From Zanthoxylum bungeanum (Eukaryota > Streptophyta > Magnoliopsida > Sapindales > Rutaceae), in contig SKCR01041567.1 in assembly GCA_019454045.1 (NCBI GenBank), positions 1-64,000 on the forward strand: DNA of 64,000 nucleotides, given 5' to 3'. The notes beneath the pieces were generated by a model. It saw only the letters and a list, made by a program, of their open reading frames with translations, was not told where the DNA came from and ran no database searches. Of this stretch, positions 1 through 12,883 are shown one piece after another. Each line of letters opens with the position of its first letter. Within the stretch, counting starts at the first letter, position 1. A program made the translations under genes and the position numbers.

Positions 1-1642
1 ATGGGTTTCTGATCTCACCTCATTTAGATATTAATCTTATTAAGGATAATGAGCCGGCTACGTATGAGGAAGCGATACAAGGTATCGACTCCGCTTTATG
101 GAAAGAAGCCGTGAAGTCCGAAATGGATTCCATGTATACCAACCAAGTTTGGACACTCGTTGATGCACCAGAATGTGTTAAGCCTATTTGTTGTAAATGA
201 GTCTTCAAGAGGAAGACGGACATGGATGGCAACATACAAACGTACAAAGCTAGGCTTATAGCGAAAGGGTATTGTCAACGATATGGTGTCGATTACGATG
301 AAACTTTGTCACTTGTTGCCATTATTAAATCCATTCGGATAATGCTTGCTATTGCTGCATATTTCGATTATGAAATATGGCAAATGGACGTCAAAACCGC
401 TTTTCTTAACGGAAACCTTTTGGAGGATGTTTATATGCAACAGCCTGACGGTTTTTTCGTGCCAAAACATGCAAACAAGGTTTGAAATTTAAATCGATCC
501 ATTTATTGATTGAAGCAAACATCGCGTTCTTGGAACCAACGTTTTGATGAGATCATATAAGAATATGGTTTCATTCAAAACAAAGATGATTCTTGTGTAT
601 ATAAGAAGGTTAGTGGGAGCGCACTGACATTCATTGTCCTATATGTTGATGATGTATTGCTTTTAGGCAATGACATTCCCATGCTACAATCGGTGAAAGC
701 TTGGCTTTCATTAAAATTCTCCAAGAAAGACCTGAGAGACACAGCCTTTATTCTGGGAATAAGGATCTACCGGGATAGATCTAGAAAGCTGCTCGCACTC
801 TCCCAGAGCTCGTACATTGACAAAGTGTTGAGGAGATTCAACATGGATCAGTCTAAGAGGGGGATGCTTCCGGTGTCACATAGAGTCTCTCTATCTAAGG
901 ACATGTGTCCTATAACTCAAGAAGAGAGAGATTCAATGAGTCAGATCCCGTATGCTTCCGCAGTCGGATCGATCATGTATGACATGATATGTACGTGACC
1001 TGATGTCTCGTATACTTTGAGCATGTGCAGTCTCTATCAGGCCAATCCAGGTGATGGTTACTGGATTACTGTTAAGAACATCCTTAAGTATCTTAGACGA
1101 ACTAAGGATGCTTTCTTAGTCTATGGAGATGGAGAACTTGAGGTGACTGGGTTCACCGATGCAAGTTTCCAAACCGATAAAGACGACTATAAGTCGCAAT
1201 CAGGGTACATGTTTTGTTTGAACAATGGAGCAGTGAGCTGGAAATCTTCCAAGCAAGATATTGTTGCCAATTAAACAACAGAAGCGAAATATATTGCTGC
1301 AGTTGAGGGAGCAAAAGAAGCAGTTTGGATCCGTAAATTCCTAATTGGATTAGGAGTACTTCCATTAGCAGCTGAGCCCGTAAGTTTGTATTGTGATAAT
1401 AACGGGGCTATAGTACAGGCTAAGGAAATGCGGTCTCATCAACGATCCAATCATATACTTCGAAAGTTTCGTCTGATTCGTGAGATCATACATCGTGGTG
1501 ATGTGAAGATCGAGAAGATCGCATCAGATGATAACATTGCAGATCCGCTGACGAAAGCTATATCTCAGCAAAATTTTGAGCGACATGTACATAGTTCAAG
1601 TGTTAGATACTTGAGTGTTTGGCTATGAGCCAAGTGGGAGAT
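1..1642 (+). pseudogene. Ty1/copia pol remnant (RT and RNase H)
   Basis: Reverse transcriptase to RNase H of a copia polyprotein, entering from the left window edge. RT motifs are visible: KARLIAKGY (about 247-275), WQMDVKTAFLNGN (about 379-417), LYVDDVLLLGND (about 640-675). Then comes the RNase H part with TDASFQ (about 1159) and the terminal DDNIADPLTKAI (about 1527-1562). The frame is broken by in-frame stops (about 198, 483, 509, 559, 997, 1272), so it cannot make an active protein. It ends at a stop at about 1626, followed by the polypurine tract CAAGTGGGAGAT and the LTR at 1643. Same lineage as the remnant at 3067-7223 and the element at 43292-52722. The gag, protease and integrase parts would lie left of the window. 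Confidence 0.9.
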
Positions 1643-3066
1643 TGTTGGACAATTATGACCCATAGCATCACTATTTGTAAAAGACATGGTGTTTTTGTAC
1701 AAATTAACTATGTGACAAAGGAAATTGCTATTTTATCATTTTGTGAATGGAATACTTGGATATATAAATGATAAAAGTCTATATGGTTAAACCGGATTAA
1801 TAAGATATGAGACTGTATTAATCCACGAACGATTTAATCATTAAATATCCCTAGTCGTAGTATTATCGAGACTGGACATCGATAATGCGGAATAGACTAG
1901 TATTACAGTTGTACGCGTTATGGAAGCTTAACGACATAGTTCTAATATATTTAAGTATTGGATACTTATGCAAGTGTGATAAGAGGTTCTGTTAGCCGTT
2001 GGACCGGGAACAGCTTCGCTCTAGATAGACCACTCAGAGTCCCATTGGTAGTATGACTATGTGTCTATGGGAATCCGAATCAGGGTAGGTGTATGTGATC
2101 TTTAACCTGAGACTTACATCGCTAATACTTGCGACAATCAGTATACTTTGGTTTTGGTCGTCCGGAGCTTTAACAGTTCTGTGTACGCCTCTGCTGGGTT
2201 TATTGAGAATCGTAGTGTATTGAGTGTGATGTCAAGATGGGAGTATCACTTCAGTCATATGGAGATGATGATCACGCAAGATACGGTACTGGTACTCTTA
2301 AATGCTGCAACTATCGGGATAATATGACTAGGTCATGATTATCCGATTAAAGAGACTAGTTACGTGGGATCCGATATATGCTTCGTACGGGGCAGACACA
2401 GAATTAAAATTGGATATATTAATTGAAATTGGATTTCAATGCGGAATTAAAATTGGATTTTAATTCGGGCGAACGAATTAATTTTGAATTAATTCGTAAG
2501 CGGCTTTCGTAATAATTTTGCTAGGCATTATTATTTAATTAAATTGGATTTAATTACTTCACGACGGAAAATTCGTTTAATCGGATTAAACAAACCCAGG
2601 CCCAAAGTGTGTTGTGTAAGACAACTTGAATTTTGAATTTAAAGTGGTGGGACCCACTTTACTTACATCACTTGTCACAAAGTTGATGGAAGTAGTTGGA
2701 TGCTTTTAATGCATTTTTCTTTCCAACACACTTAGTTTGGTTTTTGGAAAAAATAACACTAACTTGGTTTTGGAAACACAAAACAACACTTTATTCTCTC
2801 TTCCCTCTCTTGGTCGAACATCTCCTTCTTGTTCTTGAATTTTTGTTGCAAAAATTCATCAAGCTAGCACTTAAGGAGTTAAATCAGAGTGATAGGGAAA
2901 CTCACCCAAGAGTTTGGAACTCATTTCAAAGCTTGGAGCTTCTACATCCATTGGAGATTTTTGAAATTTCTCATCCGTTCATTGTATGTATTTCCGCAAC
3001 TTACCTTGTTTAATTCACACTTTAATCTTGTTTAGAGATCTTTGGCATGTGTAGGACACACTAACA
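1643..3066 (+). repeat. Copia 3' LTR, family 1 copy 1
   Basis: Begins TGTTGGACAATTATGACC directly after the polypurine tract and ends ACACACTAACA. Two more copies of the family lie at 18921-20596 and from 62410 to the window end. This copy (1424 bp) lacks a block of about 500 bp (between CAGACACAG and AATTAAAATT near 2395-2410) that both other copies carry, including a tandem AATTAATCTGGGATTAA array. The 3' end is placed by analogy with copy 2, which is followed by a primer binding site. No coding capacity. Confidence 0.82.
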
Positions 3067-6000
3067 AAGTATACACCTGGAATACATCTTAATCAATTAG
3101 CTTCATTATCATGAGGATAAGAAACGGTTTAGGACTAAACTAATGAGTCATATGGGTGTGATTGACCTTTGAGGTCTACCTAATGAGTTTATGAAAGACA
3201 AGACCATCATTATTGTGAGGTTTGAGTAAATGTCATGGCATCCACTACCCGCTATGAAATTTGATTATCAAATTTCTATTTTTTTGTTAAATGAGATTAC
3301 AGAATTTTATAAAGTAGTGGGAGGGAACTAATAGATTTAAAATCCATAATCGTATTAGAGTTTTTATATTGAAATGAAATTATTCTGCTAGTTTTTAATT
3401 ATTGTCATGTAGAAGGCTATCGCAAATCCATTAGCGCAACTTTTAAATTCCAATAAACTAAAAGGAGCCAATAACTACTTTGAGTGGGAAATGACCATCG
3501 CATTGTCTTGGAGTCAGAGAAGTTGAGCTATGTGACGCTCAATCCATTGTATGTCAAAATCAATCCTGATTTCACTCCCGAAGAGCGAATTTTTTTTGAA
3601 AATAGAAGGATGATAACCTAATGGTGATATCCAATTTTTAGGATCGATGGTTCCAGATTTGCTAAGACAATACATAGAGGTACCTGATGCTTAGAGTATT
3701 ATGAGAACACTCAAGAAGTTGTTCGAAGAAAATCAAGAGACTAAAATATATCAAAGTTCTAAGGAATTTTTCCATGCTACGCTTAAGGATGGAGGGGCAG
3801 TCAACATTCATATTTTGAACATGATCAACCAGATCCGATATTTGGAATGATAAGGCATTATGATCGATGAATGGCTAGGCCGAAATTTGATTCTATCCTC
3901 TTTGTTGGGTATTTACGCTAGTTTTTTGTTAAACTTTCATATGCATTAGATGCAAGCCAGTTACAAAGAACTTCATAACATGTTACGCATGGTGGAGCAT
4001 GATTTGAATAAAGGCAATCTCAATTTGTAACTTTATGGTGGAGCAAGCTCTTTAAAGACTTCTAGAAAGTCGAATAAAATCAAAATGAGAAATAAGAAGA
4101 TATCAAAGAGAGACTCCAACAAATATAAAACTGCAAGATTGCATATAGCTCATGATGCATGTCTACACAGCAAGAAGTTTCGACACTGGAAGAAATATTT
4201 TCCAGAGATGAAAGGAAAAGCAAGACCCTCATATACACTTTCTATTTTTCCTATTATTAATATCTTATTTGCCTTAGATGCAAATAGTGGATTAGTGTTA
4301 GACACCGACAGTTCAACTTATATTTGCAACTCCATGCAGGTCATGAGTGTTAAAAGAAGACTGAACAAAAGGGAGATCTAGCTTAGATTTGGGAATGGCA
4401 AGATATTGGATGTCAATGACATTGGAACAGTTGTTCTAAATCTCCATAATGGATGTAAATTAATTTTACATGACTGTTATTATGTACCCTCTTTTATTAG
4501 ACAGATAATATCATTACCAATATTGGATAAAGAGAGATAAAAAATAAAAATTAAAGATGATGATTTATCTTCATATGGTAAAGACAACTATTTCATGAGG
4601 GAATGTTTTTTATCTAACAGTCATTATGTTTTGGAAATGTATTGGGATATCCTTAATATAGAGAAAATACAAGTAAAAGATCTGAATTAAATAATACTGA
4701 ATTATGGGATTGGGCCACATAGATGTTAGACGTCTATCAAAATTGGTAAAGAATGGTTTGATTTAAGATCTTACCTTAGATCCTTATCCGATTTGTGAGC
4801 ATGTATCCAAGGGAAAATGAAAAAGGCCCCATTTCTTGGTGTTGGACATTGTGCTGAAGATTTATTGGAGCAAGTACACAGTGATGTGTGTGGTCTATTA
4901 AATAATGTTGCTCATAATAGTTCAACAAACTTTATGACTTTCACATATGATAAGTCAAGATGTCTATTTGATGAGATATAAATCGGAAACATTTGAAAAG
5001 TTCAAAATATTCTGAAATTAAGTACAAAAATAAACTAGGAAATTCATAAAAAGCCTTCGATCAGATCGATGTGGTGAACTCATGAGCGAAGAATTCAGAA
5101 TTTATTTAAAGGAGAATGGGATTCTCGCCAATTATATCCCACCAGGAACTCCTCAACACAATGATGTGTCTGAGCGAAGAAATCATACTTTATTGGATAT
5201 GATACGACCAATGATAAGTTATACAGATCTTCCATATTACCTTTGGGGTTATTCTTTACTGATTGTTGTTCACATACTTAACAGAGCTCTATCAAAATCT
5301 GTTTCTAAACCCTATATCAGATATGGTTTGGTAGAAATTCAAGTCTTAGGTATTTAAAGATTTAGGGTTGTCCTGCATACGTTATAGTTGCGCAGTGGGA
5401 TAAACTAACACCTAGGAGGAATATGTACAGGTTCATTGGATATCCTGAAAATTCTTTGGGATATCAATTCTACGATTCTGAGCAACTTGTTACTCATTTT
5501 TCCACTTTTCTTGAAATTAAATTTTTGAGAGAAAGTGGGAATTGTAGAAAGATTGAACTCGATGAGTTTGATCCCAACATTGAGGAAACTGAGATGGAAC
5601 CTGCGATCCAACTAGGTGAAAGATCTATAACACAGGTTCTACGTAGGTCGAATAGAATATCAAGACTTTTAGAGAGACTATTTTTAACGTCTGATACGAG
5701 CCTCAATGTTCTTCTCTTTGAGGAAATGTATCTGACTATGAATAAACAGGCGATAATGGATATCGATTTGACAAAATGGCAGGAAGCCATAAAGTTTGAG
5801 ATGGATTCTATGCATGACAATCAAGTCTGGGATTTGGTTGAAATTCCTGAAGAAGTTAAACGTATATGTTATAAATGGTTTTATAAAAGGAAGCGATAAT
5901 GCCCGACTGGTAGCGAAATGTTACATTTAGCGTCCTAGGATTGACTATGAGGAAACATTTTCACCAGTCGCCATGCTAAAATCCATTAGGATTCTTTTGA

Positions 6001-7223
6001 CCATTGTTGCTTATCACGATGATGAGATATGAGAGATGGATGTGAAAACTGCGTTCCTAAATTGATTCCTCGAGGAGGATATTTATATGGAACAACGAGA
6101 GGGTTTCATATCCAGTGAGACTTCAAACTTGGTTTGTAAGCTAAAAAAGTCTATTTATGGACTTAAACATGCATCTCGAAGCTAGATTATCATTATGATA
6201 AGATAATTAGATTCTCTAGATTCATCAAGAAAGAGGAAGAACCATGTATTTATCAGAAAGATAGTGGGAGCATGATAGTATTCCTTGGATTGATGCGAAG
6301 TGTGAAAGCCTACCTTTGTAAGAACGTCTCCATGAAAGACATGGGTGAAGCTTTCGATATACTAGGTATTACTCTACTGGGATAGAGTAAGGAAGCTTAT
6401 AGGATTTTTACAATCCATGTACATATATAAAATATTAGAAAAATACGGTTTTACAAACTGCAAGACAGTAAATGTTCCTTTTCGGTATGATATACATCCT
6501 TGGGAAAAAATGGCTCATCAGACTGAGGAAGAAAGAGTTAGAATGTCTAACTTGCTATATGATTCTTGTATTGGAAGCATTATGTATGTTATTCTATGTA
6601 AAATACCTGACATCAATTTTGGCGATAGTGTGACTAGCCGATATCAATCTGAACCAAGTAATGATCATTGGACAGCCGTGAAACATATCCCGAAATATCT
6701 TAAGTGTACTAAGGATAAGTTATTAATATATAGAGAAGATAAGCTACAACTAAAGGGTAATACAGATTTCCACTTCCAGAGAGATCCGAATGATAGAAAG
6801 AATACATCCAGATAAATATTTACCCTTAATGGCAGTGCAATTAGTTGGCGATGTTCAAAGCAAGGCTCTACAACTATTTCCACCACTGAGGCAGAATTTA
6901 TAGCGGCTTCAGAAGATGCTAAAGAAGCAGTTTAGATTAGAAATTTTATCACAGAACATGGAATTGTTCCTAGAATTGTGGATTTGATCCCACTGTACAG
7001 TGATGATAGTGGAGCCATTACGCAGGCTACAGAGCAGAGAGCGCATTCAAAGTCTAAACACATGAAAATGAAATATCGTGTGATTAGAGAAATTATTGAA
7101 CAAAAATATATAGTTTTCTGGAAGACCCGTTTACTAAGGCCTTACCTCTAAAGTTATTCGATAGACATGTGGAGGAGATGAGATTTCGGTACCATCCAGA
7201 TTAGCACTAAGCAAGTGGGATTT
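3067..7223 (+). mobile_element. Degraded copia element, internal region
   Basis: A decayed gag-pol. Gag-like sequence starts at about 3420 (LKGANNYFEWEMTIALS). Zinc-knuckle and protease remnants lie at 4085-4381 (LDTDSSTYICN resembles the copia protease active site). Integrase pieces lie at 4700-5357 (PQHNDVSERRNHTLLDM at about 5152-5202), RT pieces at 5760-6300, and RNase H at 6417-7190. Stops and frameshifts are frequent throughout and the YVDD region of RT is deleted near 6280. The polypurine tract GCAAGTGGGATTT (7211-7223) precedes its 3' LTR. No 5' LTR is seen; the family 1 LTR ends at 3066, directly at the left edge, so element 1 probably inserted into this element's leader. It is among the most decayed elements here and probably old. 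Confidence 0.8.
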
Positions 7224-10200
7224 TGTTGGAGTTGGTGTTTGCAGTGCCAATCTGAATAATGTATTGTACATTATAATTAATTATTTATTAATAAAATAAC
7301 TATATTTTCATTTCAACCCTGTTAATTGTAATTATTATGTCATAATGCATATTAGATTGATATATAAATATGCTGAGAATGACATCGACCTTAGAATAGT
7401 CATGTATTAATACTGGACATTGTGTGGTCCATCATTGGAAAATATTACTATTATAAACTATTCTTAAAGTAAATATTTTTAGTCATTAATATTGGAATAC
7501 GGTCGAATTCCTATAACCTAAAAGACTAGCACATATCTTATATTAGAATTGGAGTTCCAATGGTTTAACCCAATGTACCAAGAGCAAGAGAAGCTCATAT
7601 AGACATGTGGATATTCGTTGGAGCGAAAACTGAATAACTCACAGGTGATTCCTAATAGTTGGAAGTACATATTCCCGTCAATAGAAATCTCCTCGGGTCG
7701 AGTAGCATATGTGATCCTTTGATTATAGAATAGTATTGATTTTGTGTGTGATCCTTCACATTTCAATGCCATATACGTCAGAGACCTTTCATGATCTGAC
7801 CGCTAGATGTTCGTTGGGTGTGGACCGATGCATTTGTATCCAGATAGGATCTGTTGGTTCGTATGTGTACCATAAGGGGTTTAGGTATCCATGTGAGTAA
7901 GTCATGATTCTTAACACTTTGGACAAAGCTGATCATTTATGGTTGATCGCATATATCATAAACGATGTTCTGATTAGTTGTGAAGAATCGTGGACATGTC
8001 GACAATATGAGATGAGCACATTGGAAACTTCACGGTGTCTATGTTTCCTAAGCACAACTCGGATAGCCTATGACAGAGAGATTGTTAAAAAAATGTGATG
8101 ACCTTGAATCCTATAGTTCATAAAGGTTGTTCATGTTCTTCGCGAATCTGTGGCTATATTGCGTATATATAAGATAGGCTTATATAACGAACGTGTCTGA
8201 ACTTAGAGAGTCATATAATATGAAGTGTACTAGTTAAGCACTTGGGTAGCCCATGTTGTTTTATAATAAATAATATTGATATTATAATTATCAGTCAAAA
8301 TTATTAAATGTTATTGGATAATATTAATTATTTACTTGAACAAATGGATTAATTGGATTAATCCAAAATCACACATGGGCTTTATTTTAATTTCCTAAAT
8401 ATATCTACCATTGGAGGATATTTTGGTAATAATAAAATATGTAATAATATGTATATTTGGCTTGATTTAATTGGATTAAATCAAAGTGGTAAATAATGAA
8501 TTAATCTATTGGTTAAACTTTCTCTATATTTAATTGGATAAAATCAAATGTAACGACCGGTAACCTCTACTACTGTTACATTGTATTACCGTGGTATTAC
8601 GAAACGAAGGTAACATAATATAAGTTGTGATGGGACATAAAAGCACTCATGGAACGACTTTGGGGACAATCGGAAAATTCTTCGAAATTCCGATACGAAA
8701 TCCTCTGATGTTCCATTCCGAAAAGCCCGTGGTATTTGGTGCATAACTTTCTTATACGAGCTCTGATTTTTATGAATTATATATTGTCAAAAAACTAAGA
8801 TCGAGACCTACAACTTTCACATTGAATGTATTTCCAAATTCGAACCAGAAAAGGGCTAAAAATACAGATCTAAAATTTGGATGAATAGTACTCGAGGGCA
8901 TTCTAGTAAATTCTATAAGTTTCTCCAAAATTCTACATTTTTCTTATTTTAACTGGCGAAGTATAAAATGGAACATTATTCATGTATCCCTAAAAATTAA
9001 AAAGAAAGTAAAAAACGTAGAGGAGGAAAAGAAGAAGATGAAGAAGAAGAGGAAGAGAAGAAAGATGATAAAAGAGAAAGAAGAAGAAAGAGAGAGGAAG
9101 GGAAATGAAGCAAAGATGAACATGTCATCCATGAGAGATTTGAATGATGGTGGAATTCAACAAAGATAAGGTGAGAACATTTGACCTAAATTTTGAGTTA
9201 AGAAAGTTTTTTGATTTGATTATATAAGAGTGTTAGGAGTATATTAGACAATGTGTTTAATGACATATAAGTATGAAAAATAGATGGTTTGAGTAGAAAT
9301 CAAGAATTGTAATATTGAGTTAATTAGAGGTTATGATATTTAAGAAATTTAAGGATTGCTTTGATGATGTTATATGATGGGTGAATATGTAGTTGTTGTG
9401 TAAAAGTTGTGTATGGAAGTGTATTGAGTAATTAGATATGGAGAAGTTAAAATAAGCTCTGAATTTTGACCTCGCGTCGCGATGCGTACTGGGAAATATG
9501 TGCAGAATTTCTTTTGGATTGAACGCGTCGCGACACACACTGGAAATTTGCAGGAATATGTTTCTGAAATTTGGAGCGTCACGACGCGTGACCCAAATTA
9601 ATTTTATCTCATCCCAGTTTCACCCTAGCATGTTAGAGGCCACCCTAAGGGTCTCGTATCGACTTATTTATATACAATACATCATAATAGAAGTATGTTA
9701 AGCCTGAAAGCGGTAGCGAGTATTTAAATTGATAGATTTAGTTTAATTCTGTAATATACCCCATGATTTAATTTCTAATTAGAGTTACCAATTAGAGGTT
9801 ATCGCAGGAACCACAAACCTTTCGGCGAAATGACGTTATGTTAGCGGGACTCCAAATCAGTGAGTGGACATTTTTCTTTAAAGATGACTTTTATCATGTA
9901 ATTTTCCATATCAGACTTACTTTTACGCTTCTAGGGCGTTAGTTGATTTTATTTCAGTTATTTTCTGAAAGATCATGTTTAAGTTACATTTGAGACAAAA
10001 ATGTTTTCAAAGTCTGGTTTTATGATTTTTCGAGACATGGGGGAAAAACCCACCTCAGTATGTAACTCGATTCAGTTATGGAATTGATGGACAGCACATG
10101 TGCACGTGTAGAGGACTGGGGGGACAACTATACGTAACGCCCATAGATCCTAGTTCAAGACTAGGGATGACAGATGCCCCTAGATCCTAGTTTCAGAGCT

Positions 10201-11370
10201 TGAAGGGTAGCATAGATTCGCACCCCCAGTTCTAGTTTCAGGGACAAGAGTGGCATGGTTTGGGGGATGGCGATACGTAACGCCCCCATACGTCAGGTTT
10301 TCAGAGACGGATACAGTTTTCGGCAATAGTTTTCAGAGAATTTTTTTAGAAAAGAAAGTTTTCAGAAAACAGCGGTTTTATAAGAATCCTTTAGAAAGGA
10401 TTAGTTTTTACAGAAAAAGCTCAGAATAGATTTTCAGAAGCCCAGATTTTTTAGACAGAAAAAGAGTTTTTGTATAAGCCATTTCTTGGATTTAGAGCCA
10501 AATATTTTTATAACAGTATTTCAGTTTTCGTTCACTCACTTAGATCGTACAACAGTCTAACCCCCCTCCCAGTTTTCTTATTTTACAGGTATACCCGGAG
10601 GACGAGCTTGGGAGGACGGATACTGATGGCAGTCACTAGGGAGTTGGTCCACCAGGTCAAGTCAAGGATTAAGTCCAATCCAATCCAGTTCAGTCAGAGT
10701 CAGAGAGTGTATTGTAACATATTTTTTATACATTAATGGTCATATGTTCATCCCATTACATAAGTTATTACCATTGTTGAAATGTGTAATGAAATCGGAG
10801 TACTTAATAGTGAGAGTATTATGCATACATGGTCGATGATTTAGGCTATGGTCCCTTATATGAGTATATATATATATATATGTATGAGATAAGAATAGCA
10901 CTTATCAGAGTCCGAGGCTTATGGGGTTAGTACGGTCTATCCCTTGCTGGTAGAATCTCCCGAATCGGGGATGTTACATCAAAGTGGTAGATAAAGGTGA
11001 TTAGTCAATCCTAATTATACATATTTGGAAAAATTTGATTAAGCCCACATAAAAATTGATTAGAACTTTTATTAATGTAAAATTACATAAGGCAAACTTG
11101 AGTAATTTTTTAAGCAAGCTAAAACAAGCATTAAGCAAAAGAAAGAAATATTAGCCTAGGTAAAGTTTTTATGAGTGAAGCATTGGAAATTCTCTATTAC
11201 ATTTCAACAAGGAGGGCTTTGCAAGTTCTCTATAATATTTCAACAAGGAGAAGAAAATTGGATCTTGAAATCAAGAAGGTTGATCTTCTCTAAAGCTATA
11301 TTTCCATTAGTGAGTTGTTATCATTAGTGAAACATATAGTGATGTATTATGTATTTTATACATAATAACA
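7224..11370 (+). repeat. 3' LTR of the degraded copia, split by a solo LTR
   Basis: Starts TGTTGGAGTTGGTG after the polypurine tract. The likely end is ATACATAATAACA at 11370. The stretch 8549-10983 is a later insertion (solo LTR plus one target-site copy). Removing it leaves an LTR of about 1.7 kb. The phrase TCAGAGACCTTTCATGATC near 7772 recurs in reverse orientation in the LTRs at 43292 and 50150, so the elements are related. The right boundary is inferred only from a TAACA ending, because no 5' LTR is present for comparison. Confidence 0.6.
8549..10978 (+). mobile_element. Solo LTR of a gypsy-type element with TCAAA target duplication
   Basis: A 2430 bp segment opening TGTAACGACCGG and closing GGGGATGTTACA, so its ends form the short inverted repeat TGTAAC/GTTACA. 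It is flanked by TCAAA on both sides (8544-8548 and 10979-10983), the 5 bp duplication expected of LTR element integration. There is no internal coding region, so it is a solo LTR left by LTR-LTR recombination. It contains a purine-rich stretch (9000-9110), three TCGCGA-type GC palindromes (9474-9592) and a TA microsatellite (10865-10881). Assignment to Ty3/gypsy rests on the terminal sequence style and length. Orientation is not established. Confidence 0.8.
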
Positions 11371-12039
11371 AATTTTAAAGTTGAAATTAGGCTAATAAAT
11401 TATGTATGGATTCTTTGGAAGCATAAACACAATATGCTTGTGATTGGGTCAAATATGTTCATGTTGGACATGGAACATAAAATCAGAGTTTGGAACAATA
11501 GCTGAAAGCTTGGAGCTATGGCTGTCATTCTAGAATCACTTGACCATGTTTGAGTGACCAAGAATTATTCATGAGTCACTTCATTTTGGGATCCTAATTT
11601 GGCTTATGTTTTACTTAAACTAATGCATATATGTATTTAGAGTACATGTACGTTTGTTATAAAATATGTGGTTATTTTAGTTTTGATGTTAAAATTATTT
11701 TTGGATGTTATGGAAGTGTTTAAGGAGATTTGAAGCAGCACTGCATGGAGATCACTTGCAAGCGCGCGCTAGGCGCGCACCATGCTCGTAGAGTTTTATT
11801 TTTTCTCCCGTTGGGTTTTTTTGTACTCCGATTCGTCCCTGGTTTTTTCCTATGCACTACAGTATCCTATTAAATTATTTCAAAATACACCCATTCTTTA
11901 TATCTGCGGGTTAGACCCATTTTCGTTGCACAAGGTACCGATCTGACCCTAAGGTCCCACATTCGCCCCAACATCTAGAACAATATGATATTTTATATAA
12001 TACATATCATATTTTGAAGTTTCTCTTAGATACCTCAAA
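11371..12039. other. Non-coding stretch without recognisable content
   Basis: AT-rich sequence between the copia LTR and the reverse-strand RT fragment. A small GC-rich patch (GCGCGCGCTAGGCGCGCACC at about 11761) stands out. I see no reading frame, RNA gene or repeat boundary I can name. It may be further decayed retroelement sequence. Confidence 0.4.
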
Positions 12040-12883
12040 ACTCTTACTATGGCCTTCTAGTGGTTATGTCCTGGATTACTCGTATATCTACTAAGCCTGT
12101 TACGGCTTGAGCGATATATGATCTTGTGCAATTCGTGAGATACATCAAATTTTTTATGATTCTAGAATATTTTAATTGCGATAATCTCAAATGAGTATTC
12201 TTTAACAGATGAAAAGTTAAGTCCATAAAAGTTCTAGCCACGTTTAGTTCTCATTTTTTACATTTCTCAAGTATTTTTTCAACATAATGAGCTTGAGATA
12301 ATATGTATCCTTCTGAGGTTCTGGAAATTTTAATTCCTAAAATCACATCAGTCACTCCTAAATCTTTCATATCAAATTTGATGGTCAATATTTTCTTAGT
12401 AGACTGAATCATTTCACGATTACTACCAATTATAAGCATATCATCCCCATAATGACACACGATGACATATCATTTTTGAGTTAATTTAGTGTACACATAA
12501 TTATTTTGAATCCACTTGATAATATTTCTTTGTCAAATTTGTCATGCCATTATTTAGGTGCTTGTTTTAATCCGTATAAATATTTTACAAGTTTGCACCC
12601 TTGTGTTCTTATCCAGGAACATTGAAACCTTCTAATTATTCCATATAAATATTTTTATCCAATTCACCATTTAAGAAAATCGTCGTTACATCTATTGATC
12701 CATCCAGCTTCATTTTCCGTTTTAAAATCCATTTGTATCCCAACAGCTTACAACCTAGAGGAAGATTAACCAACTCATAAGTATGATTTTGAATGATTGA
12801 ATCAATCTCACTGTTTATATCCTCTTTCAATAAAAGAGAGTTTACACCCTCAAAAAGTGGTTCTTCAATCCCAAGTATAAGAG
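12040..12883 (-). pseudogene. Copia RT fragment, minus strand
   Basis: Read on the minus strand, 12830 to 12636 gives an RT start (HTYELVNLPLGCKLLGYKW) fused by a deletion to the TTIFLNGELDKNIYME motif. 12460 to 12251 gives GDDMLIIGSN (in place of YVDDMLI) and MKDLGVTDVILGIKISR. 12241 to 12047 gives an RNase H-side piece. Stops and deletions separate the pieces. It is a truncated relic with no LTRs attached. It is cut on the right by the Athila-like LTR at 12884, which may have inserted into it. Confidence 0.82.

Noticed and set aside
10470..10736. 88-codon ORF in the solo LTR
   Set aside because: Lies within LTR boundaries set by inverted ends and target duplication; composition is not protein-like.
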